Below, piece by piece: positions 34,702 through 46,851 of a DNA stretch of 64,000 nucleotides. The DNA lies in NCBI GenBank assembly GCA_022496205.1, contig WTXD01000001.1, forward strand, positions 1,302,001 through 1,366,000, written 5' to 3'. The notes beneath the pieces are model-generated. The model was not told the DNA's origin. It searched no databases and worked only from the letters and a program-made list of their open reading frames with translations. Every line of letters begins with the position of its first letter. The stretch's first letter is position 1. The position numbers were made by a program, and so were the translations under genes. Source of the DNA: Gloeopeniophorella convolvens. Taxonomy: Eukaryota; Basidiomycota; Agaricomycetes; Russulales.

Positions 34702-37307
34702 CCCCATCAGGTGAACACGCTCCAGTCGTGCCTCCAGGGCGCTACCCGGTCCACAAGGTACTTCTGCTTTGGCTGCATCGGCTCCTCCCCCAGAGCAAGT
34801 CCTGCACGCCCAGGACTCGACGACGACGCGACGTTCAGGACCAAGAGCTTCCTGGGGTCGAAGCTTGCGCGTAGCCTTCGTGGCTCTACGAGCAGCTCGA
34901 CCAAGCGACCGCCCGAACCTGCCCCTGTGGAACCAACGCATCAAGGTCCGGATCAGCCCCCAAGTGGGAATGGGAACGTGAATGGGGTGGAGGGCTTGAG
35001 CACGGTGGAGGAAGAAGATCAAGGAGCGTTGGAAGATTGGGTTGACGATTTCGAAACGATCAGCCTCGCTGACTTGCCATCTGAGGTCAATGCCAAAGTA
35101 GAAGATAATGCGGTGGACACTGTCGAAGGACAAGTCGAAGGGACTGAATTGGCGACTGGCGCGTCGGTCGCCGCCCCGCCACTCGCTATACCCGCCCCTC
35201 CCGCCCCCGTTCCCGCTCCTACCGAATCCACCTCGACATCCTCTGCTTCCGCGTCATCCGTCTCACAGTCGATCTCAGCGCAGTCCGTAGCGCCGTACCC
35301 GCGGCCGCGCACGACCAGCAAGGCATCAAAACGCTCAAGGAAGTCTTCGCGGCGGAACACCGATCTCAGAGAGCTCAGGCTCATCCTTGACTTTCCCTTT
35401 CCCCCGACCTTCATCCCGACTCCCACCAAATCCAGGACTCCCCAATCCTCACAATTTCCCCGCGACGTTACCCCCGTCCACGACGACGGATCCATTTTCT
35501 TCGATCGTGACCCCTTCCGCGCGGAACCCATTCACGACCCTGAAGTTCCTGCAGAAGTCGCGTCTTTAAACAACGTAGACGCGGTCCCAACACAGGTAGC
35601 CTCTTCGGCGTCGTTCTACACAGCTCATTCCAGGTCGCCTTCCCCTGCCGATTCGGCTCATACCCATCCGCCTCCAAGCTCTGCACAGGACCCGTCTGTG
35701 CATTCACCTTCACCTCCGCCTCAGTTCCCGCCTCAGCCTCCTTTGTCTCCTCCATCTCCGACCCCGTTACCCTCGGTCCAGCAGTCCCAGACCGAGACAC
35801 CGTCGACCGCACATACCTCTATCAGGACTCTCACTAAGGCTAGCGCGACTTTGAAGCGGTTTGGCACTTTGACTCGCGATACCCTGCGCACGTCATTTAG
35901 AACGCCGATCCCCGAAATCTCAGTGCGTCGACCCAAGCGTACAACACGTGTAGCACACGTTTCCCTTGACCAACCGCCCCAAGTCACCCCGCGGCAGATA
36001 GCTGATAGCCAGCCCTTATTACCCGACTTTCAGCCAGAAGCATTTGATATCTCCTTCCCGGCAGTCGAGACACCTAGCATTAGTCCCCGCATATCGCGTG
36101 TTCCGCGTACCTACCCGTCCGTCCAATCGTTCTATGCGTCTCTGGAAGAGTTCCTCACATCTCATCATCGCAGAGACGAGACCAACAGGCGCAGTCGGTT
36201 CAGATCGGCGCCGACATTGCTGCTCACCTCAGGGGTTGACGCACCTAGCGTGGCACGATCGCCCCCTGCTCAGATCCAGGTAGTACCTCCCACACCACCA
36301 TCGCGCCCCCAGCGTCCGGAACGACCGCTCCCTCCTCTACCACGTGAAGGATACGAGTTCGTCGACCCTTCTACCCTGACAGAGTCTGCGGCCGTCTCCC
36401 CCAGCAGCGAGTATCGTTACTCTTCCATTCCTCCCTCCCCTTCCTGGTTATCACGGAACGTGCGTGAGATCGAGGTAGCACTCGCCAAAAGGGCTGAAGC
36501 CATATCCGCATCTGCCAAGTCTCTCAAGTCATCAGCTTCCCAACCCTCGCTCGGATCTGACACTGACGACATCTCGACCATCCACCTGCCAAAGGCTGTC
36601 CAGACGCATACACCATCTCCATCGGCATCGTCCACTTCGACAATATATCCGACACCCTCATCTTCTCGCAGCGAGGTCGTTCTCCTTCGTGGACGTGTGA
36701 ATATTCAAGACTACCAACCAATCCAGGTTCCCATCCAGTCGTTCACTCCTACAAGCGAGTCTCCTTCCGAAGCTACTGTCGTATTCCGTACTCGACACCG
36801 CACGCGACGTAACTCTAACAACTTGAGCCCCCCACAACTCGTTATCTCAGCTGTACCACCGCATCCACACAGCCGCTCTCGACCGCGTACTTCGTCTGTG
36901 ACCAAGGCGACAATCACCCACTATCGTCGTTCCTTGGTAGAAACCAAGAAGAAGTCTCGCCCGCCCCTCAAGGAGCGCACGAACAAAGCACCCGCAGTTG
37001 CTAAAGCGCCGAAGGTATGTCTTGCGTCACAATCTCTTAGATTCACAATCTACAATGTATTCAGGTGTCAAAAACACGGGTATATACTCGCTCATACCGG
37101 CTGGCACCTGCGCATTCACCTACCGTCTCTCGACTTCCACCTCTTGAGATCGTCCCTGTTTGTAGGTCTAGGCGTCTATCCCGGGAACACGTGCTGACTC
37201 GTGCTGATAGCTTCCACCGGATTCGATACCACCGGATCTTCCTCTTCTTCCCCCATTGCCCAAGTCCGAGCCCCTTACACCACACAACCTCAGCGTCCCC
37301 AGCATAG
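34702..37307 (+). CDS. Long Pro/Ser/Thr-rich disordered protein, 5' end unresolved
   Basis: The + frame is open from 34702 to about 37015, with no Met early in it, so the start codon must be in an upstream exon not located. At 37015 the frame meets a donor (GTATGT) and can continue after TATTCAG at 37065 to a stop at 37307 (VSKTRVYTRS... onward); a further intron near 37,080-37,210 would give a different end at 37338. The protein is almost entirely low-complexity: Pro-rich blocks (PPPQFPPQPPLSPPSPTPLP), basic patches (SKASKRSRKSSRRN) and PPLPREGYEF, which could bind SH3 or WW domains. No folded domain is visible. Function unknown; possibly a scaffold or signalling adaptor, which is a guess. 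Confidence 0.55.
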
Positions 37308-37362
37308 CCGTAAAGTCCGGCATAGACAAGCACTCTAATCGATATCCGACCCCGATCTAATC

Positions 37363-37984
37363 ATGTCTTTCAATGCATTCGGCAAGCCCTCAGAAACCGT
37401 AGATTTTGGTGGGGAGGTGGATTACGCCGCATACGAGTGGTTCAAGGACCCTCCACCGCGCCCAGAGGTACGAGCTCCTTGAGTGCGCTTATCGACGCCG
37501 CTGATCCTTGTCGCTTAGCCTCAGACTCCGCTACAACAACCCGGCCAAACTTACGCCCCACCTCCGAGCGTGATCGAGAAAAACGAGATGTGCCAGTTCG
37601 CGCTGGAGGCCGCGCCCAACGTGCTGTTCGGTCGCTATAAACAGTACGGCCAGGTGCGTGCCCGCCCACCCTGTGCCACCGCCACGCCCCCTGACTGTGC
37701 CACACCAGCTCGGCGTGCTCGCGTGGTGCTCCGAGTTCGGCGAGATGATCGACGAGCTGAAGCGGCTCGGGATCGCGGGCGACATGTTCGTCGCGACACG
37801 CGATACCGCGCTCAAGGCGTGCCAGGAAATCCTGCGCCTGCAGCTCGAGATCAAGATGCAGATCATCGTGATCCACCTGTCGTCGCAGGTCGCGCGGCTG
37901 CGGCGTTTCCTCGACGCCGACCACGTGTGGGAAGACTACCCCGAGACGCGCTTCCCGCTCGACCCGAATGCGTTCCCGTTATGA
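37363..37984 (+). CDS. Small unrecognised protein (171 aa)
   Basis: Exons 37363-37467, 37519-37653 and 37709-37984; introns 51 and 55 nt, both phase 0 with GT...AG. The N-terminus is MSFNAFGKPSETVDFGGEVD, a Pro/Gln-rich linker follows, and the C-terminal ~110 residues form a well-structured, probably helical part: FALEAAPNVLFGRYKQYGQ, LAWCSEFGEMIDELKRLGI, DTALKACQEILRLQLEIKMQ. I do not recognise the family; the good splice signals and balanced composition argue for a real, conserved gene. It starts about 55 bases after the preceding gene's stop on the same strand, so its promoter overlaps that gene. Confidence 0.7.
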
Positions 37985-38837
37985 TGCAGGCGACGTGCGT
38001 GCGTGGCCACCCCGTTTGCCTGTGTGATGTGTGTTACCCCGCTGCTCCGCATAACGCTCTGTATCCGCTACTTGTGCATGTGTTTCCTCTAGTCTTTATC
38101 TCTCTTTCTGTGTCCATCATGGTCGACGTCATGGAACGGGCTGTTGCTCCACGTGTACATACCACCTCAATGTGTTGATATCCTGTTCTGCCTAATCACA
38201 AACGCCTTTCCAACGCCGTGTGTTGATAGCTCGAGCGCTCACATGTACGAGTACACCCCAGCATGAGGCTGATGAGCCTCGGGGCGCATACAACCCCACT
38301 AGCACCGCCCATGCCGGTCATAGCACGCCACCAAAATCGAATAATCGTCATCCAAGCCGTTTCCTTCGTTATCATTGCGGAAATAAGTCAAAGTACAAGG
38401 CACACAACTAGTCCATAATTATATGCGTCGACCGCCCAGTGAGAAATGTCAAAAAGTAAAACATGGGGTGTGTAGCAGACCATCAAAGGGGGCCGGAAGA
38501 TATAGCGGAACACCAATATGGTTGAATGATGAAAGAGTATGAGGGTTGTAAGATGAGCAAAGACGGGAATACATGTGCAGGTGGGTCCAGGGGCGGGATG
38601 CAAGTGCAGGTGGCGGTGTGAGTGTCAGCATGCGTGCAGAGTCTCTGTAGTCTCTGGTTGTCTGTCTGGGTCATCTAGATAGCGCACAGCGTCTCAAATG
38701 AGGTGATTGGGCGGCAAGGGAGTGTTGCAAAAGCGAACAAGAACAAAGGAAAAAAGCGAACTGGAGCAGAAAAGAGAGAAGCGGGAAGCGGAAGGGGTCG
38801 CGGTGGTGGAGAGGCGGGAGGTACAGCGGAGAGCAGC
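37985..38837. other. Convergent intergenic region
   Basis: 853 bases between two 3' ends. AT content is higher than in the genes. No coding or repeat signal seen. Confidence 0.4.
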
Positions 38838-41800
38838 TCAGCGCGTCGGCGAGACGATTCCGTTCACGCCGGCGTACTTCTGCCAGTACTCCGCGGCAGC
38901 GGAATCGCCCCTCTCCGCGAAGGATGCGGGCACAGGCGCAGGGCGGTACGTCGACTGGCGCGGCGGCGCGGGTAGCGGGTTGCGCGACGGTAGCGATGGC
39001 GTGCCCTCGGGCGATCCGATGCTCGGGATCGTCGCGAGGTCCGGGTAGCTCCGGAGCCCACTGGGGAACTGGTACGACGGCGCAGACATCGTCTGCGGCG
39101 GCGGCGAGTAGATCCCCTGGGTGGAGGGGAACGGAAACCCCTGCTGGACCTTGTACGACGTGTGCGCGGAGCCGTTCCCGTGCCCGGCCCCGTTGACACT
39201 TGTTGTCGAGCCGACGTCGCCTATGGATTGCGCGTAAACGACGTGCGGACCCTCGAGACCGTAAGCCATGCTCCTGCCTTTCCAGAGCCGGTCCATCTCC
39301 CACACCTCGCGCGCACGCAGAGCGTTCATGTCTGCCGCCGACGTCAGCTCCGACGACGGGCGGCGTGACTGCGCCTGCGACGGGCGGCGCTCGGGCGCGG
39401 ACCCGGGCAAAGGCGAGACCATGCCGCTTGCGCGAGTGCTAGGTGCGGCAGTGGAGCGACGTTCTTGATCCCTGCTTCCTGCATGACTGGAGCGCTGGCG
39501 ACTCGAGCTGCCGTCCTTGGTGCGCGATTTGCGCGACTCGCTTTTGGAAGGCTGCTGGGCAGCAGGCTATACAAAAAAGCTGTCAGAAAGAGAAGATGTT
39601 CGAATGGGCAAAGGGCACGGTACCTGCTCGGCGAGTCTCTCGAGCCGCTTGCTCTCGCGCCGCTCCATGTCTGTGCGACTCCGTCTCGACTCTTCCTTCT
39701 CTCTCCTCGACTTCGAGCGCTGCGTACCCTCGCCAACGACTTCCCATTGTTCTCCCGCCACTATGATGCTCTGGCCAGTGGGTTGAACCGCCCCTGCACT
39801 CGGGCTGCGCACAAGTCGGAATGTCTCGGTCTCGCGGCTGCGCACTGACGTGCTTGACTTGGGGTGGCGCGTGTTGTGACTCTTCGTCGGCGACGCAGTT
39901 GCCTCGCGCGACGGAGACTTGCGAGCATCGGTCGGGGATGCGATAGGCGTGGATGTGGCAATCGGTGTGATGATGGGCGACGGGATGGACAAGTGGGAGG
40001 GGACAGGCGCCTGGGCGGGCGCTCGCTCACGTGCTTGTGTTTTGTTCACACGTGTGGGTTCGACGTATGGTGTCGGCGGATTCGCAATGATCGATGCACG
40101 AGACAGGGGGGAATCGTTGACGGCAGACGACGCCGACGCAGCAAATTGGCTGATTGACGGATTCATAAGCGGTGATAAGAGTGCAGTCGTAGAAATGGGG
40201 TTGGGGGATGGAACTGAAGGCTGAGGAGGCTGTCTCTCGCGCTTTGATGGTGCGCGGAGTATGGGCACTTGAGAGGGCTGCGACGGGGGAGGGTGCGATT
40301 GCCGTGGTTCTTCTTCCCTCCAGCTTGAACGAGGCGCTGGGGATGGCGCCGCAGATTGGGGGGCATGAGCAAATCTACTAGGCGGCGTCAAGACCGCTGG
40401 AGGCTCCATCATCGGAAGGTTCTGCACGACGGGAGCAGGTGTTGGCGCTGGGATTGGTAATACCCTTTCCTGCGTGTGGGACGAGAGTTGAGACAGTACA
40501 GGACTATTCTTGCCAACGGGAAGAGGGTAGGTCTGAATGACTGGAGTGTCATCAGACGAACTGGGGACATCTGGATTGGCGATGGTGAGGCGTCCGATAG
40601 AGTAAGGGACCTCGATTGAGGCCGTCGAATAACGCCTTGCATCCTGCGGCTCCGCTGTCTCCTGCGACTGCTCTTCCTCTGTTGTCTCGAGCGGCGGTGT
40701 GGCTGGAGGCGACGTGGCTTCCACTTGCGGTGGCGGTACGCGCGTGCTTTGGCGCTTCTCAGCCGAGGATAGTCGGTCAGGGACGGAGATGGGGCGCGTC
40801 GCAGTTGACGCTCCGTCCGGAACCTGCAAGGACTGCGCGTCGCCGCGTGACCACTCATTACTTGCGTCAAGGCTGCCGCCACGGGAGTGCCCGCGCGTGA
40901 CACGACGCATGATGCTGAAGCGGCGAGCGAAGCGACCGAGCAGCGATCCACGTTTTTGTCGTTTCTCTGATGGAACCATCGACGCGTTCGAGACGGTGTG
41001 AGGGATGGAGGATGTCGATGCAGACTTGAGCATGCTTTGGCGGATATTAGACGGATTGCGCTTCAGAAGCTTATTGGTCGCAGCTTGCGTAGACGGTGCA
41101 AAGGAAGACGGCGCGACGGAGGCAGCGTCCGGAGGCGTTGAAGGGGCGGAGCCAAAAATGCCCTCGAAGGGTTTCCGCCGCTTGGTGAGCCCGCGAGCGA
41201 TGGGTTGTTGTCCATCCTGGTCGGGGAGATTTATGGCGGAGGTAGACTGAGACAGGGGTGAAGGAGTTGTCGTCTTGTGATGCGAAACCGCGCCAAGACT
41301 AGACATGCGCGAGCGGCTTCGCGGGGGAGGCTTCGACTTTGTGGATGAACATTAATTTCCGAACGAATTTGAGGCTGAATGATAGACGTACATCGGGAGC
41401 ATCTGGAGAGACGGGGCTTCTATCACTGCTGAGACCCAAGCCATCGTAAGGGGATTGATGGTGCCAATTGGTTCCGTACGGGTCAGAAGCATCAAGAAGG
41501 TCAACATTGTCATGAGCGGTGGTGGAGGGTTTTCGGGAGCGGGTCTTTCCAGAAGGGTCCGGGATGCGGATTTGGGAGGAACTGGGGGTCGGAAGAGGAG
41601 ATCCCGAAGGGGTACGGCTCGGACCAGGCATCGGAGGAGGTGGTTCGGTGGACATTGGGGGAAATGAGGGAGAGAACACAGAGGCGGGTCTGTTGCCAGG
41701 CGGCAGAAGGTGGACATTCCTGTAAAATCGAGGGCCTACCGGGTTGTGTATAGGGAACCTGGCGCGAAATTGGTGGGCAGTAGCAGCTGCCCACTCGCCC

Positions 41801-42284
41801 TCTGTGTGGTACCATGACGGTAGCTCCTTGAGGGTCTCTGGGATGATAGACCTGTTGAAAAACAGAGACGAGGTATCCGCTGAGGGTTCGCGAGATATTA
41901 TGCTGGGCAAAAACGGTGGTTCGTTGGTTGTCTCGTGAGTGTAGGAATGGTCGGGCAGGGGAGTGGATGAGGGTGGTTGAGTAGGATCTGCGCTGGTGCG
42001 CTTTACAGGCTTGCGGGAGAACAGAGACCTTTTTGTTGTTCTGGGGATTGCAGAGGAGGGTAAGGCAGATTCCATGCCAGAGTTGCTGGGAATCAGAGAG
42101 AGAGCATCGGGTTGGGAAACCCGGTCTACGAGCGCTGTTTGCAGCTGGAGGTGAAGGTAGAGGTTTGATTAGTTCGGCTAGGCAACGTGTTGCAACCGAA
42201 CCGCGGCTCGGCCACGCCGCAATGACCACCCACCTCTTCGTACGGCTCCGCACCAAACACCTGCTCCTTCCACGACAACACCAT
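38838..42284 (-). CDS. Large disordered protein (1079 aa), function unknown
   Basis: Exons (minus) 42284-42234, 42144-41392, 41330-39624 and 39566-38838; all introns are phase 0 (89, 61 and 57 nt). The first exon encodes MVLSWKEQVFGAEPYEE and joins to LQTALVDRVSQPDALS. Early in the protein is a structured-looking segment (LKELPSWYHTEGEWAAATAHQFRARFP ... GPRFYRNVHLLPP, given here in parts), then hundreds of Ser/Pro/Thr-rich residues with a basic cluster (KRQKRGSLLGRFARRFS). Near the C-terminus a conserved-looking block appears (LRAREVWEMDRLWKGRSMAYG), followed by a Pro-rich tail ending WQKYAGVNGIVSPTR. No known domain was recognised. The arrangement suits a cytoskeletal or signalling scaffold, but that is only inference. 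Confidence 0.72.
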
Positions 42285-43747
42285 CGCTGGGCACCGCTGG
42301 GCTAGGGCAGGCTGGGGCACTCGCTACGTCGCCAGCAGGAGAGGAGTCGCTCCTCACTCTCCATTCGTCCTGTTTCGCTCCCTCGAATCACCTCCGAGTC
42401 CAACTATAGCCAAGCCCTTGCGCCCGTTTGTCTCCGCGTTGCCTCCTTCCCCTTCTCTCAACTCAACGCAACTCAACGCAAACTGTTCCGTCTCTCTTCC
42501 GTAAAACCGAACATCGACCTCGTGTGGACTCACGCGTTCACTCTCGCGGTCCTTATTCCTCCGGCTTCACAAAAGTTCCTACGTCCCTCAATGGAGTTCG
42601 GAGTCATCTGATCGGTCCGTTAGCTCACAAGCCTAGGCGCACCTCGGATCCCTCGCTTGGTCTCGTGTCCTTCTCCCAGCACGCGCACGACCTGTTCTCA
42701 TGTCAGCATGCTTGCGCCGGCTACAGTGAGATGGTAGTCTCAGCCTTCCGCAGCCTCCGGCCCTGCCTTCTAACCTCCCGGAGTTGCTCTGCTGACGTGC
42801 ATTATCAATCCCTCGGCGCTGCAACCACAACCTGAGGACAAGGATACGCATTCACCTGATATCCTGCTAAGGTTCATGTGTCCTTCATCTCGGCACTGAG
42901 CATCCAGTGACCCCGTCTAACCATTGACAGAAAGGTGCTCGAATGTTGCTGGCATTTGTGATTTTAGTCTAGGAACAGATCGATCTACCGGTGTTTTCTG
43001 GCCGATCGAACACGAGGAAGCTGTGTGTCTCCGGCCGTTGTTCAGCGTTTCTGCGGACATACGTCGTACCACGAAGACTCTTGGCCTGGAGTTGCAGCTC
43101 CCGCTTTCCGCCGTGCTTACAACTCTCCTAGTGTTCGCTCTGTTGAGGTAACATGACATCATTTCATTAGGAGGTTCGACTCGATGCGTGTGTGAAGTTG
43201 GAAGGCAGGCAATTGATCCGATTCCATAAGGACGCATTGACGCGTCTATTGACGACTTTTGCGGCGCTCACACCACACCCTGAAACGCCCGTGTCTCCAC
43301 TACTGTATGTCTCTGGATACCACTCTTCCACCATAGCAGTCAGGATGGAGGCCGTTGCCTGCAGCATATATCGCGAAGGGGAGCTAGGGCAGCGCCAAGA
43401 CAATGCTTTACCCCTGAAGTTCCTGCGTCGGCGGAGTCGCCGATGTTGGTCAGCGCTCATGACTGGGAGGTTCTGGGATGAAGTGAACGTTGAGATGATT
43501 TTGGTCCTCTCTGAACTTTCGGCCAGGCGTGTGTGCTTCAGGCTGTAGCCTCAGCCGGCGGCATCAAACAGCCACTAATTGAAAAAAAGAGATTGGCAGA
43601 TCTCAGATCGAACTTAATCAGAACAACTCTAATCTTATCATGTCATCCAATCTAATCCTTCCCTCCGTCGATGGAGAATTTCAGCTCGGTGGTCCGAGTC
43701 CGCCCAGCTCGCACGCTTGCATTGACAACTCCCACTCTCAGACCTCC
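42285..43747. other. Divergent intergenic region (disordered protein / ADE5,7)
   Basis: About 1.46 kb. The ADE5,7 frame is open upstream to an ATG at 43640, which would add 36 residues; this is treated as leader. Other frames here have no family resemblance. Confidence 0.4.
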
Positions 43748-46575
43748 ATGTCTCTCCGCATTCTGATTATCGGCGGAGGAGGCAGGGAGCACGCGTTAGC
43801 GTGGAAACTTGAGCAGTCGAGGCTCGTCGAACACATCTTTGTTGCGCCCGGCAATGGCGGCACCGAGTTCTCTGCAAAGGTGTCCAACTTGATCCTGCCA
43901 GATGCATCCTTCCCAAGCCTCGTCAAGTGGGCCGTAGAGAACGACGTGAGCTCACGTACCTCGGCCCTCTTTATCGCGCTGACACGTCATCCAAGATCAA
44001 CCTTGTCGTCCCCGGCCCCGAGCAGCCGCTCGTCGACGGGGTCGAGTCCCACTTCCGCAAAGGTGCCTCTCCCGCATCCAATCCCACTCCCACGATTTAC
44101 GTCTAGACCCGCGATAGTCGGGATCCCCGTGTTCGGTCCCAGCGCCCTCGCGGCGCGCATGGAGGGCTCCAAGGCCTTCTCCAAGTCGTTCATGACGCGC
44201 CACTCCATCCCGACGGCCGCGTACCGCGTGTTCGCTGCGTCGGAGGTCGACAAGGCGATCGAGTACGTGCGGGCGTGCGGGCACCGGGTCGTCCTCAAGG
44301 CGAGCGGGCTCGCGTCGGGCAAGGGCGTGCTCATACCTGAGACGACCGAGGAGGCTGTCGCGGGGCTACGGGAGATCATGGTTGCGCACGCGTTCGGCTC
44401 TGCAGGTGCGTTGTTGAGTACTTCGATGTTGTTCCCGCACTAACGCCTCCGATCATCACAGGAGATGAAGTCGTGGTTGAGGAGCTCCTCGCCGGCCCTG
44501 AGGTTTCCGTTCTCGCGTTCTCCGATGGGTACACCATCGTTCCACTTCCGGCAGCGCAGGACCACAAGCGCATCGGAGAAGGCGACACTGGGCTCAACAC
44601 GGGAGGCATGGGTGCCTATGCTCCTGCGCCTATCGCAGCCCCTGTAATTATGGAGCAGATCTTGCGTGAAACGCTAAAGCCGACCATCGATGGCATGAGG
44701 AAAGAAGGTCGGGCGCGCGCTGCGATCTACTGGTACTCCGGCTGACGGTGGTCGAGCTAGGCTTCCCCTTTGTCGGCTTGCTTTTCACTGGTTTCATGTT
44801 GACGGAATCGGGCCCCAAGGTCCTGGAGTATAACGTACGCTTCGGGGATCCAGAGACGGAAGCCTTGATGCTGCTTCTGAGTGAAGAGACCGATCTGGCT
44901 GAGGTCATCTTGGTGTGTGGCATCGCTCTCCTGCACGAACTGATCGGGTGTTCATGATCACACAGGCTTGCGCTGAGCGTCGCTTAGACTCCGTCACGCT
45001 CAGTTTCCGGCCAGGCTTCGCTGTTTCTGTTGTTCTGGCCTCTTCTGGGTATCCGGGTAGCTTTGAAAAGGGAAAAGCCATCACTGTAGGGGCAGTGCCG
45101 TCCAGTGAGCCGTCTCATCCACACCACTCGCACCAGAGCTAAGCCTCTCGTCACAGACGTCGTTGTATTCCATGCGGGCACGACAAAAACAGGCGACGTA
45201 GTGGTAACATCAGGTGGCCGTGTCATCGCAGTATCGGCGCACGCACCGACACTACAAGAAGCTCTCGACTGTGCGTATGTAGGTGTGGAGAAGGTGGTGT
45301 TCGATGGAAAGGTGTACCGCCGCGACATCGCCCACGGGTGCGTAAACCCAGACGTCTCCTATACCCCTCCAGCAACTGAATTTGATCTATGCAGGGGATT
45401 GAAGGCGCTGTCCGCGGAGCCTACAGGGCTCACCTATGCTCAAGCAGGCGTTTCCGTCGATGCTGGCAACGAGCTCGTCGAAGCGATCAAACCATTTGTC
45501 CGCGCGACGCGTCGGACCGGCGCTGACGCTGAGATCGGAGGCTTTGGCGGTGTCTTCGATCTCAAGGCAGCGGGTTACACAGATCCTTTACTCGTGAGTG
45601 GTACGGATGGTGTGGGCACGAAGCTCCGCGTCGCAGTCGATGCCGGGATCCACGACACTGTCGGTACGCGCGAGCGCGTCCGCGCCTGGTCTGCTGCTGA
45701 AGGTCAACTCGCGCAGGCATCGATTTGGTGGCTATGTCGGTGAACGACCTGATTGTGCAGGGCGCGGAGCCTTTATACTTCCTGGATTACTACGGCTGCA
45801 GCAAGCTCGAGGTGTCCGTCGCCGCGGATGTAGTCAAAGGGATCGCTGCCGGCTGCCAACAAGCAGGCTGCGCGCTCATCGGCGGCGAGACAGCCGAGAT
45901 GCCCGGGATGTACCGGCCAGGTGAGCGCCCTCCGCCTTCGATAGGATTCCGACTCAGACCTTCGCTGCAGGCGATTACGACCTCGCGGGCTTCGCCGTCG
46001 GCGCCGTCGAGCGCGCGCAGCTGCTCCCGCGGCCCGACATCGCCGCGGGCGACGTGCTCCTCGGTCTTCCCTCAAGCGGGCTGCACTCGAACGGCTTCTC
46101 GCTCGTGCGCGCCGTGCTCGCGCGCGCCGGCGCATCCTACGCCGCGCCGTGCCCGTGGGACCCCACCACGACGCTCGGCCGCGCGCTACTGACGCCGACG
46201 GCGATCTACGCGCGCGAGGTGCTCCCCGCTGCCCGCGCAGGGCTGCTCAAGGCGATGGCGCACATCACCGGCGGTGGCTTCGTGGAGAACGTGCCGCGCG
46301 CGCTGCCGAAGGGGCTCGGCGCGCGGATCGACGTCGCGCAGTGGGCGCTGCCGCCTGTGTTCCGCTGGCTGATGCACGAGGGCGCGATCGCGCCAAGTGA
46401 GATGGCGCGCACGTTCAATTGCGGTGTTGGGATGGTGCTCGTCGTTGCGCGGGAGCAGGTCGATCTGGCTGTGAGGGCTCTCGCGGATGCGGGCCAAAAG
46501 GTGGTCTACAACATGGGCGAGGTCATAGCATCGCCAGGCGTTGAGATCTTGAATGATAGGTTGTGGAATAATTGA
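43748..46575 (+). CDS. ADE5,7: Bifunctional GAR synthetase / AIR synthetase
   Basis: Ten exons: 43748-43945, 43996-44062, 44118-44405, 44462-44707, 44761-44912, 44966-45104, 45157-45337, 45395-45663, 45717-45920, 45971-46575; 782 aa, the usual size for fungal Ade5,7. The N-terminal half is phosphoribosylamine-glycine ligase ([29 protein letters not shown]-grasp [25 protein letters not shown]). The C-terminal half is phosphoribosylformylglycinamidine cyclo-ligase ([48 protein letters not shown]). It carries out two steps of de novo purine synthesis in the cytosol. Start: [15 protein letters not shown] is the canonical N-terminus; an ATG 36 codons upstream is in frame and might add a leader. 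It converges with the TPR gene, 276 bases apart. Confidence 0.94.
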
Positions 46576-46851
46576 AAGGAGAATTAGAAGTGGATTACAG
46601 TGTAACTTTTTGACTGTCCATTGCGCGTCTCTACACAACTTACAGTGACTCCAGTATACTTGCGAATCCCGGCCTATGAGCTTGTAACTAGCTGTAGCCT
46701 ATGTATTGCCACGCCACGCAATTGGAACACTGCAACTGTGGCAGGCAATTACTTTTAGAGACGTACTTATAGGGCGATGTTGAACACATAGGCACTTCTA
46801 GCATAGATTACACCTTGTTACTCGCTAAGAGGCACTACTACTACTTAATCA

